Shown here: positions 46,624-56,231 of the stretch, piece after piece
Numbering within the stretch: the stretch's first letter is position 1
How the letters are laid out: the number at the start of each line of letters is the position of its first letter
Assembly (NCBI GenBank): GCA_963781495.1
Contig: CAWAFX010000002.1
Location: forward strand, 310,001 to 374,000
DNA length: 64,000 bases
From: Mayfieldus sp963781495
GTDB lineage: Bacteria; Actinomycetota; Thermoleophilia; Solirubrobacterales; 70-9
Reading direction: 5' to 3'
The notes under the pieces: generated by a model
Told to the model about the DNA's origin: nothing
Database searches by the model: none
The model's input: only the letters and a program-made list of their open reading frames with translations
Position numbers and translations under genes: made by a program

Positions 46624-47414
46624 GCGACGCAGCGATCGTCTTCTCCCAGGCGCGCTTCGCGATCACCACCGCGCTGCGGACCCGGCGCACGATCTTCCTC
46701 ACGGTGCTGTTCCCGGTCATCCTGCTGATCCTCTTCAACTCGATCTTCACCAGCAGCGGCAACCAGAACACCACCCTGCCCAACGGGCACAAGCTCGACA
46801 TCCAGGCCTACTTCACCGCCGGCCTGCTCGCCTATGCCGCGACGCTCTCGACCTTCACCACCCTCGCGGTCATGATCACGACCAAGCGCGAGAGCGGCGA
46901 GCTGAAGCGCTTCCGCGGCACCCCGATGCCGGCCTGGACCTTCGTCGCCGCCTGGATCCTCCGCACCCTCGCCCAGGTGGCGCTGATGGCGGTGGTCCTG
47001 CTCGGGATCGGAGCGGTCGCCTACGGAGTCAAGGTCCCCGCCGGCCAGGCGGTCGGCCTGGTGGTGTATCTGCTGCTTGGCACGGCGGCGATGTGCTCAT
47101 TGGGGATCGCGATCACCGCCTTCACCCCGACCGTCGATGCTGCCTCGACTGTCGGCCCCTTTGCAGTCGTCATCCTTTCCTTCTTCTCCGGTGTCTGGAT
47201 TCCGATCGACCAACTCGGCAGCGCCCTCCAGCACCTCGGCAAGCTGTTCCCGCTCTACCACCTCGCCAACGGGCTGCAGACGACCCTCGATCCGACTGCC
47301 AGCGGCATCGGGCTGAGCGGCGACAATGTCTTCTCCCTCCTGATCTGGACGGCGATCGGAGTCTTCGTCGCCACCCGCCGCTTCAGGTGGGAGCCCCAGG
47401 CGGCGCGCGGCTGA
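46620..47414 (+). CDS. ABC-2 type exporter permease
   Basis: 264 residues, six membrane segments. The first helix (TIFLTVLFPVILLILFNSIF), the GLLAYAATLSTFTTLAVMI segment and the cytoplasmic KRESGELKRFRGTPMPAWTFVAAWILRTL are hallmarks of the ABC-2/DrrB family, as is FFSGVWIPIDQL near the end. The ATG overlaps the ATPase stop. Works as a homodimer with two ATPase subunits. Confidence 0.93.
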   Translation: MSDAAIVFSQARFAITTALRTRRTIFLTVLFPVILLILFNSIFTSSGNQNTTLPNGHKLDIQAYFTAGLLAYAATLSTFTTLAVMITTKRESGELKRFRGTPMPAWTFVAAWILRTLAQVALMAVVLLGIGAVAYGVKVPAGQAVGLVVYLLLGTAAMCSLGIAITAFTPTVDAASTVGPFAVVILSFFSGVWIPIDQLGSALQHLGKLFPLYHLANGLQTTLDPTASGIGLSGDNVFSLLIWTAIGVFVATRRFRWEPQAARG

Positions 47415-47449
47415 GCTCCACGGCTGCCCGGTCCCGGCAGGGGGCCAGC

Positions 47450-47455
47450 TAGGCT
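47450..47455 (+). promoter_or_regulatory. -10 box TAGGCT of a leaderless promoter
   Basis: TAGGCT ends 8 nt before the TTG at 47464, which supports that unusual start codon. Confidence 0.45.
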
Positions 47456-47463
47456 GCGGCCCC

Positions 47464-48078
47464 TTGCAGGAGCTGCTCCCAGGCCTCTATCACTGGTACG
47501 CGACCCACCCCGGCCACGGGTCGCAGGTGAGCTGCCACTTCGCCGCCGCTTCGGGGACCGTCTTCGATCCGCTTCTGCCCGACGAGGGGATCGAGTGGTT
47601 CGATGACCATCGCCCGCAGCGGATCGTCCTCTCGACCCGCCATCACCTCCGCCATTCGGAGCGGATCGCCGAGCGTTTCGGCTGCCCGATCCTCGCCCAC
47701 GAAGCGGGCCTGCACGAGTTCGAGGACGGCCCCGAGGTCGAGGGCTTCGCCTTCGGGGACCGGATCGCCGACGACGTCATGGCGCTGACCATGGACGCAA
47801 TCTCACCCGACGACACGGTGCTGCGGATCGAGGCAGCCGAAGGTGCGCTTCTGTTCGCCGACAGCATCGTCAACCAGGGAGAGATCGGCTTCGTCTCGGA
47901 CCGCCTGATCGGCGACGAGCCCGAGGAGGTGAAGACGAAGATCGTCGAGCGCGCCGCGGCGCTGCTGGACGAGGAGTTCGACCACCTGCTGTTCGCCCAC
48001 GGCGACCCGGTGATCGGCGACGGCAAGGCGCAGCTGCGCGCCTTCTGCGCCCGCTACGGGCCCGCCAACTCGGCCTGA
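47464..48078 (+). CDS. MBL-fold-like protein with degenerate metal site
   Basis: 204 residues. The fold pattern of metallo-beta-lactamases is visible (ELLPGLYHWYATHPGHGSQVSCHF; GTVFDPLLPDEGIEWFDDHRPQRIVLS; LLFADSIVNQG; HLLFAHGDPV), but where T-H-x-H-x-D-H is expected the sequence reads T-R-H-H-L-R-H, lacking the first His and the Asp. It may bind one metal, or act without. Similar proteins with RHH are common in actinobacteria and uncharacterised. TTG start with a leaderless-type -10 box. A strong bidirectional terminator follows. Confidence 0.75.
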   Translation: MQELLPGLYHWYATHPGHGSQVSCHFAAASGTVFDPLLPDEGIEWFDDHRPQRIVLSTRHHLRHSERIAERFGCPILAHEAGLHEFEDGPEVEGFAFGDRIADDVMALTMDAISPDDTVLRIEAAEGALLFADSIVNQGEIGFVSDRLIGDEPEEVKTKIVERAAALLDEEFDHLLFAHGDPVIGDGKAQLRAFCARYGPANSA

Positions 48079-48087
48079 GAGCAGCCC

Positions 48088-48116
48088 TGCGGGCGCCACC
48101 GGGGGTGGCGCCCGCA
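48088..48116. terminator. Bidirectional terminator between the MBL-like gene and acsA
   Basis: A perfect 13-bp stem (TGCGGGCGCCACC / GGTGGCGCCCGCA) with a GGG loop, 10 nt after one stop and 15 nt before the other, between convergent genes. Confidence 0.8.
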
Positions 48117-48130
48117 AAGGATCCCCCCGA

Positions 48131-50125
<1,995 letters not shown>

Positions 50126-50143
50126 TTTCTCAATCTCCTCCGC

Positions 50144-50785
50144 TTACTCGTTCAACGGCCATACGGGCAATACGGTACGCCCGAAGGTCGAGTTGGTGAC
50201 TGCGGCGAATGACGCATACCACGCCGCAACCGCGGTTGCGAGACCGATGTAACCGCCCCAGTGGGTGATGTTTTCATGTCCACCCGAGGCACCGATCCCC
50301 AACAGGACGAAGGTGACCGCCAGCAGGAAGAACACCAGCGCCACCGCACCTGTCGTCCGCAGCGAAGCCACGAACATGTAGGTCGTGAAGATCGCCCAGG
50401 CCCACAGGTAGAGCCCGATCGCGTGCCCGGCGTCGGCGGCGGGAATGTCTCCGACGTTGAACATCACGAGGACGAAATACGAGATCCAGAACCCGCCGAA
50501 CGATGAGAAGGCCACCGCCCCGAACGTGTTGCCGGTGCGGAACTCCCACATCCCAGCGAGCAACTGGGCAATGCCGCCGTATGCCAGGGCGAGACCGAGC
50601 ACAACGGGCTCACCGGCCGAGCTGACGAAATTCGCGTTGAACATGCTCAGCACGAACGTCGTCATCGCGAACCCCGCTAGCCCCAACGGGCCCGGGTCCG
50701 CCGGCGTCCACCCCTCGCGCACGATCTGGCCTACCTCGGCCATGCGACCGCCCACATCGGCGGTTGGATCCTGACCGGATTCCAT
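50144..50785 (-). CDS. Acetate/succinate transporter (GPR1/FUN34/YaaH, SatP-like)
   Basis: 213 residues, six membrane helices: DPGPLGLAGFAMTTFVLSMFNANFV is the family N-P-x-P-x-G-L-x-x-F-A motif (with D for N), and AYGGIAQLLAGMWEFRTGNTFGAVAFSSFGGFW is the second hallmark. These channels or symporters take up acetate or succinate. AAGGAGAGG is placed 5-6 nt before the ATG at 50785. The operon leader contains a hairpin with a T-run (50817-50842). Coupled function with AcsA downstream. Confidence 0.95.
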   Translation of the reverse strand: MESGQDPTADVGGRMAEVGQIVREGWTPADPGPLGLAGFAMTTFVLSMFNANFVSSAGEPVVLGLALAYGGIAQLLAGMWEFRTGNTFGAVAFSSFGGFWISYFVLVMFNVGDIPAADAGHAIGLYLWAWAIFTTYMFVASLRTTGAVALVFFLLAVTFVLLGIGASGGHENITHWGGYIGLATAVAAWYASFAAVTNSTFGRTVLPVWPLNE

Positions 50786-50816
50786 GAACCTCTCCTTCCT
50801 CGCCGCCGCGGTCGGG

Positions 50817-50842
50817 AAAAAAGGAGCCCGCGCGCGACGGGC
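50817..50842 (-). terminator. Attenuator-like hairpin with T6 in the acetate operon leader
   Basis: On the minus strand GCCCG-TCGCGCG-CGGGC then TCC-TTTTTT, 32 nt before the satP-type ATG. It has the shape of an intrinsic terminator, rare in this GC-rich sequence. With a -10-like TAAGGT near 50874-50869 it would lie inside the leader, so it could stop transcription before the operon; it may otherwise end an antisense or upstream transcript. Confidence 0.5.
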
Positions 50843-50925
50843 AGTCGTTCACATGGAACTTCGGCTCTACCTTACCCCGCCAAACTCGATTCCAGACCAT
50901 CGGGCGCCGTGGGAGGATGCCCGAT

Positions 50926-51057
50926 ATGCAGGCAGAAGTTGAACTACTGCGCTCCGCCGGCCAACCGATCGGACTCCTGGTCGGGATCGACCTGGTGTTC
51001 GCCGCCTTCAGCCTGGTCTCGGTCTCCGGGCTCGGAAAGCGACTGGCAGCAGCCTGA
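50926..51057 (+). CDS. 43-residue single-helix membrane protein
   Basis: ATG at 50926 preceded by GGGAGGA 8 nt upstream; stop TGA at 51055-51057. The protein (MQAEVELLRSAGQPIG... then VGIDLVFAAFSLVSVSGLG) has a short amphipathic start and one moderately hydrophobic segment, ending KRLAAA. Too short for family assignment. The good ribosome-binding site and the terminator hairpin that follows (51067-51096) argue that it is expressed. Confidence 0.55.
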   Translation: MQAEVELLRSAGQPIGLLVGIDLVFAAFSLVSVSGLGKRLAAA

Positions 51058-51066
51058 AAAGCGAAA

Positions 51067-51096
51067 GCCCCGACGCCGCAGAGCGGTCGCCGGGGC
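51067..51096. terminator. Hairpin between two very small convergent genes
   Basis: GCCCCG/CGGGGC encloses an inner CG and CCGC/GCGG stem with a 3-nt loop, placed between the 43-residue gene and the convergent 42-residue gene. Confidence 0.6.
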
Positions 51097-51118
51097 AGAA
51101 CGCATGGAGCGGCTAGGG

Positions 51119-51247
51119 CTACGCCTCTTCGCCGCCGCCCTCTTCGCCGCCGCCCTCGTCGGGCGCGGTCGGGGCCTCAGGTGCACCGGGGTCACCCGGG
51201 GTCTCCGGGGCCGGCTCGGTCTGGGGAGTCTCAGGCGCTTCGGTCAT
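51119..51247 (-). CDS. 42-residue Pro/Glu/Gly-rich acidic protein
   Basis: ATG at 51247 with AAGGAGG 4 nt upstream; stop TAG at 51119-51121. The protein is almost entirely E, P, T, G and A (MTEAPETPQTEPAPETPG...) and ends in a tandem EGGGEEGGGEE. It is disordered and strongly acidic (no Lys or Arg). Small proteins of this composition are found in actinobacteria without known function. The excellent ribosome-binding site is the main evidence. Confidence 0.6.
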   Translation of the reverse strand: MTEAPETPQTEPAPETPGDPGAPEAPTAPDEGGGEEGGGEEA

Positions 51248-51399
51248 CACTCCTCCTTGTCTGGGTTGCGCACTGGGTACCCGCACTGTGTCGGTTCATT
51301 CGTGGTGTGCGGACGCTTCGGCCGGATCATGCTCGATCCCCCGGTCGTTTCGCCAGTCGTCGTCCTGGGTAGAGCGGTAGCGCCACCCGGCCGAGCCAG

Positions 51400-52413
51400 A
51401 TGCCACGCCTTCGAAGAGCCGACTGCACCGGCCCGGGAATCCGGAGGGTCCGTCACGGCCGCGGCTTTCGCTTCGTCGAGGAGGACGGCTCCAAGGTCGG
51501 CGACCCCGAGGTCATCGAGCGGATCGCCGCGCTGGCGATCCCCCCGGCCTGGAAGGACGTCTGGATCTGCTCCGATCCCCGCGGCCACATCCAGGCCACG
51601 GGCGTCGACGAAGCGGGCCGCAAGCAGTACCTCTACCACCAGGACTGGCGCGAGCACCGCGACCGCGAGAAGTTCGAGCACATGCTCGAGTTCGCCGCCA
51701 AGCTGCCGGCGATGCGTGCCCGCCTCGACAAGGACCTGGGGTTGCGTGGGCTGCAGGAGCGGCGCGTCCTCGCCTGCGTCGCAAGGCTGCTCGACCTGGG
51801 GTTCTTCCGCATCGGCAGCGAGCGCTACGCGGAGGAGAACGAGAGCTATGGATTGGCGACGATGCGCCGCAGCCACGTCAAGCTGCAGAACGGGAAGGCG
51901 CTCTTCGACTTTCCCGCCAAGAGCGCCAAGCGCCAGCGCCAGGAGATCGCCGATCCCTCCGTATTGCCGACGATCCGGGCCCTGAAGCGGCGTCGTGGCG
52001 GCGGCCACGAGTTTTTCGCCTACCGCGAGGGAGGCGCCTGGAAGGACGTCGTCTCCGAACAGATCAATGAGTACGTGAAGCAGGCGACCGAGGCCCATTT
52101 CACCGCCAAGGACTTCCGGACCTGGAATGCGACCGTGCTGGCCGCAGTCGCGGTGGCTGCGAACAGCGACGGCTCGGAGACGAAGACCGCACGCAAGCGG
52201 ATAGCCACCAAAGCGGTCAAGCAGGTGGCCGCGTACCTGAACAACACGCCCGCGGTCTGCCGGGCGGCCTACATCGACCCGCGGGTCTTCGACCGCTTCG
52301 ACTCTGGCCAGACGATCCGCGCTGCCCTGAAGCGAATCGAGCGCGGGACCGACCCGGGGCAGTTCCCCGACCGCGAGGCGATCGAGCGCGCAGTGCGGCG
52401 ACTGCTGAAGTAG
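51400..52413 (+). CDS. DNA topoisomerase IB
   Basis: 337 residues, bacterial type of the poxvirus/eukaryotic topoisomerase IB fold. N-terminal beta domain (GFRFVEEDGSKVGDPEVIERIAALAIPPAW), DVWICSDPRGHIQATGVD, RKQYLYHQDWR, then the catalytic domain: ACVARLLDLGFFRIGSERY (Arg), the Lys hairpin VKLQNGKALFDF, FTAKDFRTWNAT (second Arg) and NNTPAVCRAAYIDPRVFDRF with the nucleophilic Tyr. It relaxes supercoils by nicking one strand. It is a single gene; repeat copy C follows its stop. Confidence 0.95.
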   Translation: MPRLRRADCTGPGIRRVRHGRGFRFVEEDGSKVGDPEVIERIAALAIPPAWKDVWICSDPRGHIQATGVDEAGRKQYLYHQDWREHRDREKFEHMLEFAAKLPAMRARLDKDLGLRGLQERRVLACVARLLDLGFFRIGSERYAEENESYGLATMRRSHVKLQNGKALFDFPAKSAKRQRQEIADPSVLPTIRALKRRRGGGHEFFAYREGGAWKDVVSEQINEYVKQATEAHFTAKDFRTWNATVLAAVAVAANSDGSETKTARKRIATKAVKQVAAYLNNTPAVCRAAYIDPRVFDRFDSGQTIRAALKRIERGTDPGQFPDREAIERAVRRLLK

Positions 52414-52423
52414 GTGGCCCTCC

Positions 52424-52553
52424 TTGAATAACTTGCGGCGGCCTTCGGCCGCCTGACATGGCTCTGCCGCTCCAGCAATTGCGGCGGCTTCGCCGCCTGA
52501 CCAGCTAGTGCCGCGACACTTTGTGTCGCGGCTTCACACAACCGTTTCGCGGC
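52424..52553. repeat. Dispersed bipartite hairpin repeat, copy C, with a nested second unit
   Basis: Begins as copy A (TTGAATAACTTGCGGCGGCC...), but within the second hairpin loop a 65-70-nt segment (about 52475-52541) is inserted. That segment repeats the same plan: GGCGGC-TTC-GCCGCC, CTGAC, then GCCGCGACAC-TTT-GTGTCGCGGC (perfect 10 bp). The outer second hairpin closes with CGTTTCGCGGC. It lies between convergent genes. Confidence 0.75.
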
Positions 52554-52556
52554 CCA

Positions 52557-53603
52557 TCACTCATACCAGGCGACAGCGCCGACGATCACGAACAGCGCCA
52601 CCAGCGCCGCCCCCTCGTAGTCGCGCGCCTCGCCGTCGCCGGTGATCTGCCAGATCGCCACAGCACTGAGCCCGAGCGCCGCGATGTAGACCGGCGGCAG
52701 CACGAAGGTCAGCGAGTGCGAGAGCAGCAGCGAAACGAGGATCAGGGCGGGAAAGAGGAAGACGGCGATCTGAGCGACCGAGTTCTTGACCACCGAGATC
52801 GCGAGGTCCGATTGCCCCTTCGCCGCCAGCAGCAGCGCGGTTGCGTTCTCGACCGCGTTGCCGGCGATCGCGACGATCACCAAGCCGGCGAATGCGCGCG
52901 AGATCCCGAGCGACTCGATCGCCGGCGCCAGGGCGTGGATGAACCAGTCCGAGACGAAGGCGGATGCGGTGCCGGCCGCGGCGAGCAGCCCGATCGTCAG
53001 GCCCAGCGGCATCAGCGGCCCGCCGCCCGAAGCCGACGCCGGGTCGCTGCGCAGGTAGGAGGAAAGCCAGAGCGCGTAGACGATCAGGAGGCAGATCGAG
53101 CCTACGACCGAGATCGCCTCGCCATGCGAGGCTGCCGCGTCGTTGCTGGAGGCGGAGATGCCGAGGATTACGATCACGAACACCGCCAGCATCAGCAGGG
53201 TCATCGTGTCGTTGGGCAGCCGCGGGTGAAAACGCATCACGCCGTCGCCTGAGACCCGGGCGCCGATAACGATCGTCAGGCCGAGGACCAGCAGGCCGTT
53301 GGCGAGCACCGAGCCGATCAGCGAGGTCTGGGCGACCCGGATCTCGCCCGCGTTCAGCGCAAAGATGACGACGAAGAACTCGGGCAGGTTGCCGAGCGTC
53401 GACTGCAGCAGCCCGGTGGCCCCGGGACCGAAGCGCTCGCCCAGCGCCTCGGTCGCGACGGCGACGATCCAGGCCAGCCCGGCGAGGGCGAACCCGGCGA
53501 CGATGAAGGCGGCGACCGCGGGGGCGTCGGCATAACGCAGGACTCCGGCGGCGGCGCTCAGCAGGGCGACCAGCCCGAGGACGAGGATCTGCCTGCGGCT
53601 CAC
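52557..53603 (-). CDS. Ca2+/H+ (cation) antiporter, CaCA family
   Basis: 348 residues, 11 membrane segments. The two alpha repeats are clear: LLQSTLGNLPEFFVVIFALNAGEI and VAIAGNAVENATALLLAAKGQ, each with the G-N-x-x-E ion-binding core of CAX-type exchangers. It removes cytosolic Ca2+ in exchange for protons. GTG at 53603 is chosen over longer frames because the preceding sequence lacks hydrophobic or conserved residues. The stop lies next to repeat copy C. Confidence 0.92.
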   Translation of the reverse strand: MSRRQILVLGLVALLSAAAGVLRYADAPAVAAFIVAGFALAGLAWIVAVATEALGERFGPGATGLLQSTLGNLPEFFVVIFALNAGEIRVAQTSLIGSVLANGLLVLGLTIVIGARVSGDGVMRFHPRLPNDTMTLLMLAVFVIVILGISASSNDAAASHGEAISVVGSICLLIVYALWLSSYLRSDPASASGGGPLMPLGLTIGLLAAAGTASAFVSDWFIHALAPAIESLGISRAFAGLVIVAIAGNAVENATALLLAAKGQSDLAISVVKNSVAQIAVFLFPALILVSLLLSHSLTFVLPPVYIAALGLSAVAIWQITGDGEARDYEGAALVALFVIVGAVAWYE

Positions 53604-53634
53604 GGTCGCGCATCCTCGCAGCCTCAGGGAGCGA

Positions 53635-54294
53635 TCAAAAGATGCCGCGGCCCCGCGCCGCCATCCGACCGAGCAACTCGCCCAGCAGCACCGGGCTCCA
53701 GATTTCGGGATCGCGGAGCATGGCACGAGCGCCCGATTCGGCCAGGCCGACGATCACCGTTCCCAGCAGGCGGGCACCGGCCTCGACATCGATGCCGGTC
53801 TCCCGGCCCTCGAGCCATCGCCGCGCCAGCGCGGCGACCGCATCGACGGCAAGTGCCCGCCCGTGCTGGATCCGGCGCGCGATCTCGGTCGTCGCCCCCT
53901 CCCCGACGACGATGATCCGATAGGCATCCGGGGACTCGGCGACCGCGCGTAGAAATGCGGTCAGCGCCTCGATCAGGAGCGGCTCGGGGTCGTCGACGTC
54001 GGCGTCGGCGGGGAGGCTTTCCTGGATCGCCGCCAGCACCCGTGACTCCTCGCGCCCCAGCAGCGCCTCGAACAGCTCCTCCTTACCCGCGAAGCAGGCG
54101 TAGACGACCGGCTTGGTGACCCCGGCGGCGGCGGCGATCGCCTCCATCGAGGTGCCCTCGTAGCCGCGCTGGAGGAAGACCTCGAAGGCGGCGTCGAGGA
54201 CCAGTGGCCGGCGGCGTTGCGGTCCCAGGTGGGCTGCACGCGCCCGGCGCGGCCCCTGCTCTGAAGCGATCTCCGGGCTCGTCGAGTCGGCCAT
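53635..54294 (-). CDS. TetR-family transcriptional regulator
   Basis: 219 residues. Helix-turn-helix at about 28-75 (RRPLVLDAAFEVFLQRGYEGTSMEAIAAAAGVTKPVVYACFAGKEELF), then an all-helical ligand domain (EALTAFLRAVAESPDAYRIIVVGEG). Divergent from an SCP2/acyl-CoA dehydrogenase operon across 71 nt holding two identical-plan inverted repeats, so it probably represses that operon and itself; acyl-CoA is a natural inducer guess. Confidence 0.93.
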   Translation of the reverse strand: MADSTSPEIASEQGPRRARAAHLGPQRRRPLVLDAAFEVFLQRGYEGTSMEAIAAAAGVTKPVVYACFAGKEELFEALLGREESRVLAAIQESLPADADVDDPEPLLIEALTAFLRAVAESPDAYRIIVVGEGATTEIARRIQHGRALAVDAVAALARRWLEGRETGIDVEAGARLLGTVIVGLAESGARAMLRDPEIWSPVLLGELLGRMAARGRGIF

Positions 54295-54296
54295 TC

Positions 54297-54329
54297 CTAC
54301 TTATGGTAGCTTTTTCCTACTGCGAGTAG
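54297..54329. promoter_or_regulatory. Tandem TetR operators CTAC-N5-GTAG
   Basis: Two inverted repeats CTAC-TTATG-GTAG (54297-54309) and CTAC-TGCGA-GTAG (54317-54329), 20 nt apart centre to centre, each followed by C and T-rich sequence. Spacing near two helical turns would let two TetR dimers bind side by side at the divergent promoter. Confidence 0.65.
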
Positions 54330-54365
54330 CAACTTGCCCTGCAGATACACCGACAGGAGAAGCGG

Positions 54366-54869
54366 ATGACCGACGAGCAGACCCCCCAAGCCGCCCAGGA
54401 CGCTGCTGCCGTGCCCGACATGTCCAGCCTCTCGGCCGAGGACTTCGCGGCGCTGGTGGCCAACGCCAGCGACGAACAACTGGCCGAGCTGATGGCCGGC
54501 GAGCAGCGCGAGCCGGCCCTGCGCGAGATCTTCTCCCGAATGGCCGAGCACCTCGACCCCCAGAAGGCCAAGGGCCAGGACGCGGTGGTGCTGTTCCGGA
54601 TCACCGGCCGCCCGGACGGCGGCGAGGACCAGTTCGAGGTCACCGTCCGCGACGGCGCCTGCACGGTCTCCGAGACTCCTACCGAGGAGCCCAGGGTCGC
54701 GATGCGCGTCGACCCGGTCTCGTTTCTGAAGCTGATCAGCAACCGGGTCTCCGGCCCGGAGCTGTTCATGCGCGGAAAGCTGAAGATCGAGGGCGACCTG
54801 ATGTTCGCCCCCCAGATGGCAACCCTTTTCCGTATCCCGACCGCACCGAAGCAGGAAGGAAGCAACTGA
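54366..54869 (+). CDS. SCP2 sterol-carrier-like protein
   Basis: 167 residues; an acidic helical head (about 1-50) followed by an SCP2 domain (QDAVVLFRITGRPDGGEDQFEVTVRDG, PRVAMRVDPVSFLKLISNRVSGPELFMRGKLKIEGD, FAPQMATLFRI). SCP2 domains bind fatty acyl chains or sterols in a hydrophobic tunnel. GGAGAAG precedes the ATG by 5 nt; the stop overlaps the acyl-CoA dehydrogenase start (TGATG), so it likely presents lipid substrates to that enzyme. Confidence 0.88.
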   Translation: MTDEQTPQAAQDAAAVPDMSSLSAEDFAALVANASDEQLAELMAGEQREPALREIFSRMAEHLDPQKAKGQDAVVLFRITGRPDGGEDQFEVTVRDGACTVSETPTEEPRVAMRVDPVSFLKLISNRVSGPELFMRGKLKIEGDLMFAPQMATLFRIPTAPKQEGSN

Positions 54870-56170
54870 TGGCCACTGCCGACCAGACGAAGAACGGCGC
54901 CGCCTCGGAGGCGCCGGTCGAGGACCAGGCGGGCGAGCTCGGAATCGAGATCTCCGACTCGCCGTTCTCGCTCGAGCTATCCGACGATCAGCGCGACATC
55001 CAGGAGTGGGTGCACGGCTTCGCGGAGCAGACAGTGAGACCGGCCGCTCACGAGTGGGATGAGAAAGAAGAGTTTCCTTGGCCGATCGTGCAGGAGGCGG
55101 CGAAGATCGGGCTCTATGGGTTCGAGGCGATCGCCCAGTTCTGGGCCGACCCGTCGGGACTCACCTTCCCGATCGTCAACGAGGAGCTCTTCTGGGGGGA
55201 CGCGGGCATCGGGATGTCGATTTTCGGGACGACGCTGGCGGTTGCCGGGATCTTTGCCTCGGGGACGAACGAGCAGCTCGGGGAGTGGGTGCCGCAGTGC
55301 TTCGGGACCGTAGACGAACCCAAGGTGGCTGCATTCTGCTCCTCCGAGCCCGACGCGGGCTCAGACGTCTCAGCGCTCCGAACCACCGCCAAGTACGACG
55401 AGGGCTCCGACGAATGGGTCTTGAATGGACAGAAGGCCTGGGCGACCAACGGGGGCATCGCCGACGTCCATGTGGTGATCGCCTCGGTCGACCGCGAGCT
55501 TGGCGCGCGCGGCCACGCGGCATTCGTGATCCCGCCCGGGACCAAGGGCTGCGAGCAGGGCGCAAAGCTCAAGAAACACGGGATCCGTGCGTCGCACACT
55601 GCCGACGTCCATCTCGACGACTGCCGCATACCCGGCTCCTGCCTGCTCGGCGGCAAGGAGAAGCTCGACGAGAAGCTCGCCCGCGCCCGCGAGGGCAAGA
55701 GCTCGAAGGGGCAAGCGGCGATGAGGACGTTCGAACTGTCGCGGCCGACGGTCGGCTCGCAGGCGGTCGGGATCTCCCGGGCCGCATATGAGTACGCCCT
55801 CGACTATGCCAAGGAGCGCGAGACCTGGGGACGCAAGATCATCGAGAACCAGGCGATCGCATTCACCCTCGCCGACATGAAGATGGAGATCGATGCTGCC
55901 CGGCTGCTGGTCTGGCGCGCCGCCTGGATGGGTCGCAGCGGCAAGGACTTCGACAACGCCGAGGGGTCGATGTCGAAGCTCAAGGCCGGCGAGGTTGCGG
56001 TCTGGTCGACAGAGCGGGCGATGCAGATCCTCGGCGGCAACGGCTACTCGCGTGAGTTCCCGGTCGAGCGAATGCACCGTGACGCGAAGATCTGGACGAT
56101 CTTCGAGGGCACCTCCGAGATCCAGCGCCTTGTCATCTCGAGGGCGATCTCGGGTATGCACATCAGATGA
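54869..56170 (+). CDS. Acyl-CoA dehydrogenase
   Basis: 433 residues with FAD-binding segments AAFCSSEPDAGSDVSALRTTA and WVLNGQKAWATNGG, the FELSRPTVGSQAVGISRAAYEYALDYAKER helix, and IFEGTSEIQRLVISR, where the family base is Glu. It oxidises acyl-CoA to enoyl-CoA, passing electrons to ETF. A 30-residue charged insertion (GGKEKLDEKLARAREGKSSKGQAAM) before the helical domain is longer than usual. It is translationally coupled to the SCP2 gene. Confidence 0.94.
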   Translation: MATADQTKNGAASEAPVEDQAGELGIEISDSPFSLELSDDQRDIQEWVHGFAEQTVRPAAHEWDEKEEFPWPIVQEAAKIGLYGFEAIAQFWADPSGLTFPIVNEELFWGDAGIGMSIFGTTLAVAGIFASGTNEQLGEWVPQCFGTVDEPKVAAFCSSEPDAGSDVSALRTTAKYDEGSDEWVLNGQKAWATNGGIADVHVVIASVDRELGARGHAAFVIPPGTKGCEQGAKLKKHGIRASHTADVHLDDCRIPGSCLLGGKEKLDEKLARAREGKSSKGQAAMRTFELSRPTVGSQAVGISRAAYEYALDYAKERETWGRKIIENQAIAFTLADMKMEIDAARLLVWRAAWMGRSGKDFDNAEGSMSKLKAGEVAVWSTERAMQILGGNGYSREFPVERMHRDAKIWTIFEGTSEIQRLVISRAISGMHIR

Positions 56171-56231
56171 TGGCGCGGAGCAGAGCGGCGCAGCCGCGAT
56201 TGCGAGGCGTCTGGCTGGTGGGTGCATTGGT

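Noticed and set aside
51119..51160. The CCGCCGCCCTCTTCG tandem near the end of the acidic small gene as a mobile repeat
   Set aside because: It is the coding repeat EGGGE-EGGGE read on the other strand, not a dispersed element.
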